From positions 1 to 12,792 of the forward strand of contig SKMT01000138.1 of NCBI GenBank assembly GCA_007120915.1: a stretch of 12,792 bases of DNA, in the 5' to 3' direction. Shown here in pieces: positions 10,810 through 12,792 of the stretch. The stretch is from Myxococcales bacterium (GTDB lineage: Bacteria > Myxococcota_A > Bradymonadia > Bradymonadales > Bradymonadaceae). The translations under genes and the position numbers were made by a program. The notes beneath the pieces are model-generated. The model saw only the letters and a program-made list of their open reading frames with translations, did no database searches and was not told the origin of the DNA. How positions within the stretch are numbered: position 1 is the first letter of the stretch; every line of letters begins with the position of its first letter.

Positions 10810-12792
10810 ATGAAGACTGCCGCGCGTTGTCTGTTGGTAATTCTTGTCGGCGTCACCGCCCTGGTTTCGATGGGCTGCCCTTCCACCGACGATGTGACGG
10901 CGCCCGGTAACCCCTGTGACGACGAGGGGGCTACCGAAGACGGACTTGTCTGTCAGGGGGGCGAGTGGGTCGAAGAGACGCTCGACGCCGGAATGGATGT
11001 GGGCCCCGACGCCGAAGGGGACGAACTGTGCGAAGAAGTTGGATGTGAAGACGGCGAAATGTGTTATCGCGGCGTCTGCTACGCCAGCTGCAGTCAAGAG
11101 GCGGACTGTGACGGCGAAGAAGCATGCATCGACGACCGCTGCACTCCCCCGGACTGTCAGAACGTCGAGTGCGCACAGCAGGAGGAATGCTACCGGGGAG
11201 TCTGCTACAACACCTGCGACAGCGAGGCAGGTTGTGACGCCGATGATCGCTGTGTCGACGATCGCTGTGCTCCCGAGGACTGTGAGGGAATCAACTGCCC
11301 GCCCGGCGAGGTCTGCTACCGGGGCGTCTGTTACCCATCCTGTGACGCAGATGCCGACTGCGGAGCACAACAAGCCTGCGAGGACGGCGGCTGTCTGGAT
11401 GCCTGCGCCGATGTGGACTGCGGAGTCGGCACCACCTGTGTCGACGGAACCTGTTACCTCTCCTGCCACGACCAGCACGACTGTGATGATGACACCCGGT
11501 GTCATGATGGCGGGTGTGTGCCCCTGGACTGCGAACAGATTGACTGTCCCCACGAACTGACCTGCTACCAGGGAGGGTGCTATCAGTTTTGTGACGACCC
11601 GCAGGACTGCACCGAGGCGGACGCGGACTGTGAACAGAACGCCTGCCTAATCCCCTCCTGCGACGATGGAATGCAAAGCGGTCAGCAAACCGACACGGAC
11701 TGCGGTGGGCCCCATTGCCCGCCCTGCGACCAGGGAGATAGCTGCGAAGAACATGACGACTGCAACAGCGCGGTCTGCGACAACAATACCTGCGTCGGCT
11801 GTGCCGACGATGACGACTGCACGGGCTGCACCACCTGCGATGGCGATGAATGTGTCGACGACGACACCGAGTGCGACGGAGGGCAAGAATGCCAGGACGC
11901 CATCTGCGAATGTGTCGAACAGTGCTGTAGTACCGACGACTGTGCGGGCGACCAGTTGTGCGAAGACAACGAATGCGTCCCTCCGGCTGAATGCGTAAAC
12001 GACGGCGACTGCTCAGACCCGGGCTGGGAGGACGATGGCACCCCCTATGCGTGCTGCGAAGACGATTCCACCGGATGCGCAACCTGTCAGGACCAGAACT
12101 ACGTCATCGGGTGGTGCGCCGGCGACACCTGCAGCACCATGGTCGATGACACGCAGACACTCTACGACGACTGCGATGGGTGCGCCGGCGATGAAATCTG
12201 TACCGGCGGGTTCTGTGAATGTGACGAGGAGTGCTGTGACACCGACGACTGTTCGGGCGACCAGTTGTGCGAAGACAACGAATGTGTCTCTCCGCCTGAA
12301 TGCGAAAGTGACAACGACTGCTCAGACCCGGGCTGGCAGGACGATGGCGCCTCCTATGCGTGCTGCGAAGACGATTCCACCGGATGCGCATCCTGTCAGG
12401 ACCAGAACTACCTCATCGGGGTGTGCACCGGGGATGCCTGCAGCACCGAGGTCTATGACACTCAGACACTCTACGAGGACTGCGATGATTGCGCCGGCGA
12501 TGAAACCTGTACCGGTGGAGTCTGTGAGTGTGACGAGGAGTGTTGTGACGACAGCGACTGCCCCAACAACGACGTCTGCATCAGCAACAGTTGCGAAGAC
12601 TGCGCTGTCAACTACCACTGCGACGAAGACAACTGTCAAATCTGCAACGCCAACTACCAGTGTGTCGACGCCTGTGACAGCGGCGAGGTCTGCGACGGGT
12701 CTGGCAACTGTGAGGAGGAGTGCACCTCCGACGATGACTGCCCCAACAACGACGTCTGCATCAGCAACAGTTGCGAAGACTGCGCTGTCAAC
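10810..12792 (+). CDS. Cys-rich repetitive surface lipoprotein (3' end outside window)
   Basis: The frame is open from ATG 10810 to the last base: 661 codons with no stop. The start MKTAARCLLVILVGVTALVS with MGC is a lipoprotein signal (Cys23), and GGAG at 10800-10803 supports it. The mature part is very rich in Cys, Asp and Glu. Its layout is: linker 24-73; five repeats of about 42 residues with eight Cys each (11029-11658), marked by CYRGVCY; a transition (11659-11904) with TDTDCGGPHCPPC, a pattern common in myxobacterial-type Cys-rich proteins; two 103-residue repeats (11905-12522); then 60-residue repeats running off the end. It is probably exported and disulphide-bonded, as an adhesin-like or stalk protein. 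No enzyme domain is visible. The divergent HTH gene may regulate it. Confidence 0.9.
   Translation, partial: MKTAARCLLVILVGVTALVSMGCPSTDDVTAPGNPCDDEGATEDGLVCQGGEWVEETLDAGMDVGPDAEGDELCEEVGCEDGEMCYRGVCYASCSQEADCDGEEACIDDRCTPPDCQNVECAQQEECYRGVCYNTCDSEAGCDADDRCVDDRCAPEDCEGINCPPGEVCYRGVCYPSCDADADCGAQQACEDGGCLDACADVDCGVGTTCVDGTCYLSCHDQHDCDDDTRCHDGGCVPLDCEQIDCPHELTCYQGGCYQFCDDPQDCTEADADCEQNACLIPSCDDGMQSGQQTDTDCGGPHCPPCDQGDSCEEHDDCNSAVCDNNTCVGCADDDDCTGCTTCDGDECVDDDTECDGGQECQDAICECVEQCCSTDDCAGDQLCEDNECVPPAECVNDGDCSDPGWEDDGTPYACCEDDSTGCATCQDQNYVIGWCAGDTCSTMVDDTQTLYDDCDGCAGDEICTGGFCECDEECCDTDDCSGDQLCEDNECVSPPECESDNDCSDPGWQDDGASYACCEDDSTGCASCQDQNYLIGVCTGDACSTEVYDTQTLYEDCDDCAGDETCTGGVCECDEECCDDSDCPNNDVCISNSCEDCAVNYHCDEDNCQICNANYQCVDACDSGEVCDGSGNCEEECTSDDDCPNNDVCISNSCEDCAVN
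11029..11658 (+). repeat. Five ~42-residue Cys-rich protein repeats
   Basis: Units start at 11029, 11155, 11281, 11404 and 11530, giving spacings of 126, 126, 123 and 126 bases; the last unit is 129 bases. The first has eight Cys in the order C-x4-C-x5-C-x4-C-x3-C-x5-C-x5-C-x4-C. Units 1 to 3 share CYRGVCY; unit 4 has CVDGTCY and unit 5 CYQGGCY. The DNA has diverged, so these are older than the downstream repeats. Confidence 0.9.
11905..12535 (+). repeat. 309-bp (103-residue) tandem duplication with start of a third copy
   Basis: Units 11905-12213 and 12214-12522 are aligned without gaps. I count about 38 base differences by eye (roughly 88% identical), with long identical blocks such as GAAGACGATTCCACCGGATG. 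Each unit has about 18 Cys, including adjacent pairs (CECxExCC, ACCEDDSTGC). A third copy starts at 12523 (CECDEECC) but switches within about 10 codons to the 60-residue repeat family, as expected from unequal exchange. Confidence 0.92.
12556..12792 (+). repeat. 180-bp (60-residue) repeat, second copy cut by the window end
   Basis: Bases 12556-12612 and 12736-12792 are identical over 57 bases (encoding DCPNNDVCISNSCEDCAVN), 180 bases apart. The window ends inside the second copy, so more copies may follow. Full identity including silent positions implies recent duplication or gene conversion. Confidence 0.9.

Noticed and set aside
10675..11553. Minus-strand frame opposite the Cys-rich lipoprotein
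   Set aside because: The plus strand has a lipobox signal, a ribosome site and periodic Cys repeats; the antisense frame is low-complexity Val/Ala and stops inside the repeats.
1..12792. tRNA, rRNA, riboswitch or integrase/transposase genes
   Set aside because: I looked for tRNA-like T-loops, conserved rRNA blocks and transposase motifs by eye and saw none I could support; a covariance-model scan would be needed for a firm negative.

Overview
The window is GC-rich and codes for strikingly acidic proteins, several of them lipoproteins (four N-termini end in a lipobox Cys). It also carries a long Cys-rich, Asp/Glu-rich surface lipoprotein and a helix-turn-helix/pseudo-receiver regulator. Together these suggest a Gram-negative, probably salt-adapted bacterium of the former deltaproteobacterial/Myxococcota sphere, with a Bradymonadales-like organism as the best guess. 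No rRNA or marker phylogeny in the window settles this.

Layout. 1-3650 (+): the 3' part of the F1 ATP synthase operon, in the order atpA (C-terminal end only), atpG, atpD, atpC. The beta subunit has an extra block of about 45 residues, the gamma subunit has an acidic insert, and a strong 15-position hairpin sits between atpD and atpC. 3803-4885 (-): a two-gene unit encoding a lipid-anchored heavy-metal-associated (HMA) domain protein and, 3 bases later, an unrecognised lipoprotein. 5163-5624 (+), divergent from that unit: a lipoprotein with an acidic linker and a cupredoxin-like domain. The HMA and cupredoxin proteins point to envelope copper handling. 5673-6914 (-): a polytopic membrane protein of unknown function, separated from the cupredoxin gene by a large shared hairpin.

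6915-7326 is non-coding and repeat-rich: two and a half copies of a 38-bp palindrome-bearing unit, a possible longer dispersed element, and an 8-bp degenerate array. 7327-8211 (+): prmC, the release-factor glutamine methyltransferase. 8212-8547 is another repeat-rich spacer with hairpins and a 7-bp array. 8548-9855 (+): an unusual four-part protein with a helix-hairpin-helix N-terminus, a Gln/Glu pentapeptide repeat, a Trm112-like zinc ribbon and a class I SAM methyltransferase. A 14-pair hairpin separates it from the convergent gene at 9924-10466 (-), a MerR/excisionase-type HTH joined to a receiver fold lacking the phospho-acceptor Asp.

10810 to the window end (+): a lipoprotein open at its 3' end, at least 661 residues, built from three tiers of Cys-rich tandem repeats of about 42, 103 and 60 residues. 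Its repeats look recently duplicated.

No tRNA, rRNA, CRISPR array, transposase gene or phage gene was found. The most unusual items are the HhH/QE-repeat/zinc-ribbon/methyltransferase fusion, the inserted beta-subunit block, the divergent lipid-anchored copper pair, and the different families of short repeats confined to gene spacers.
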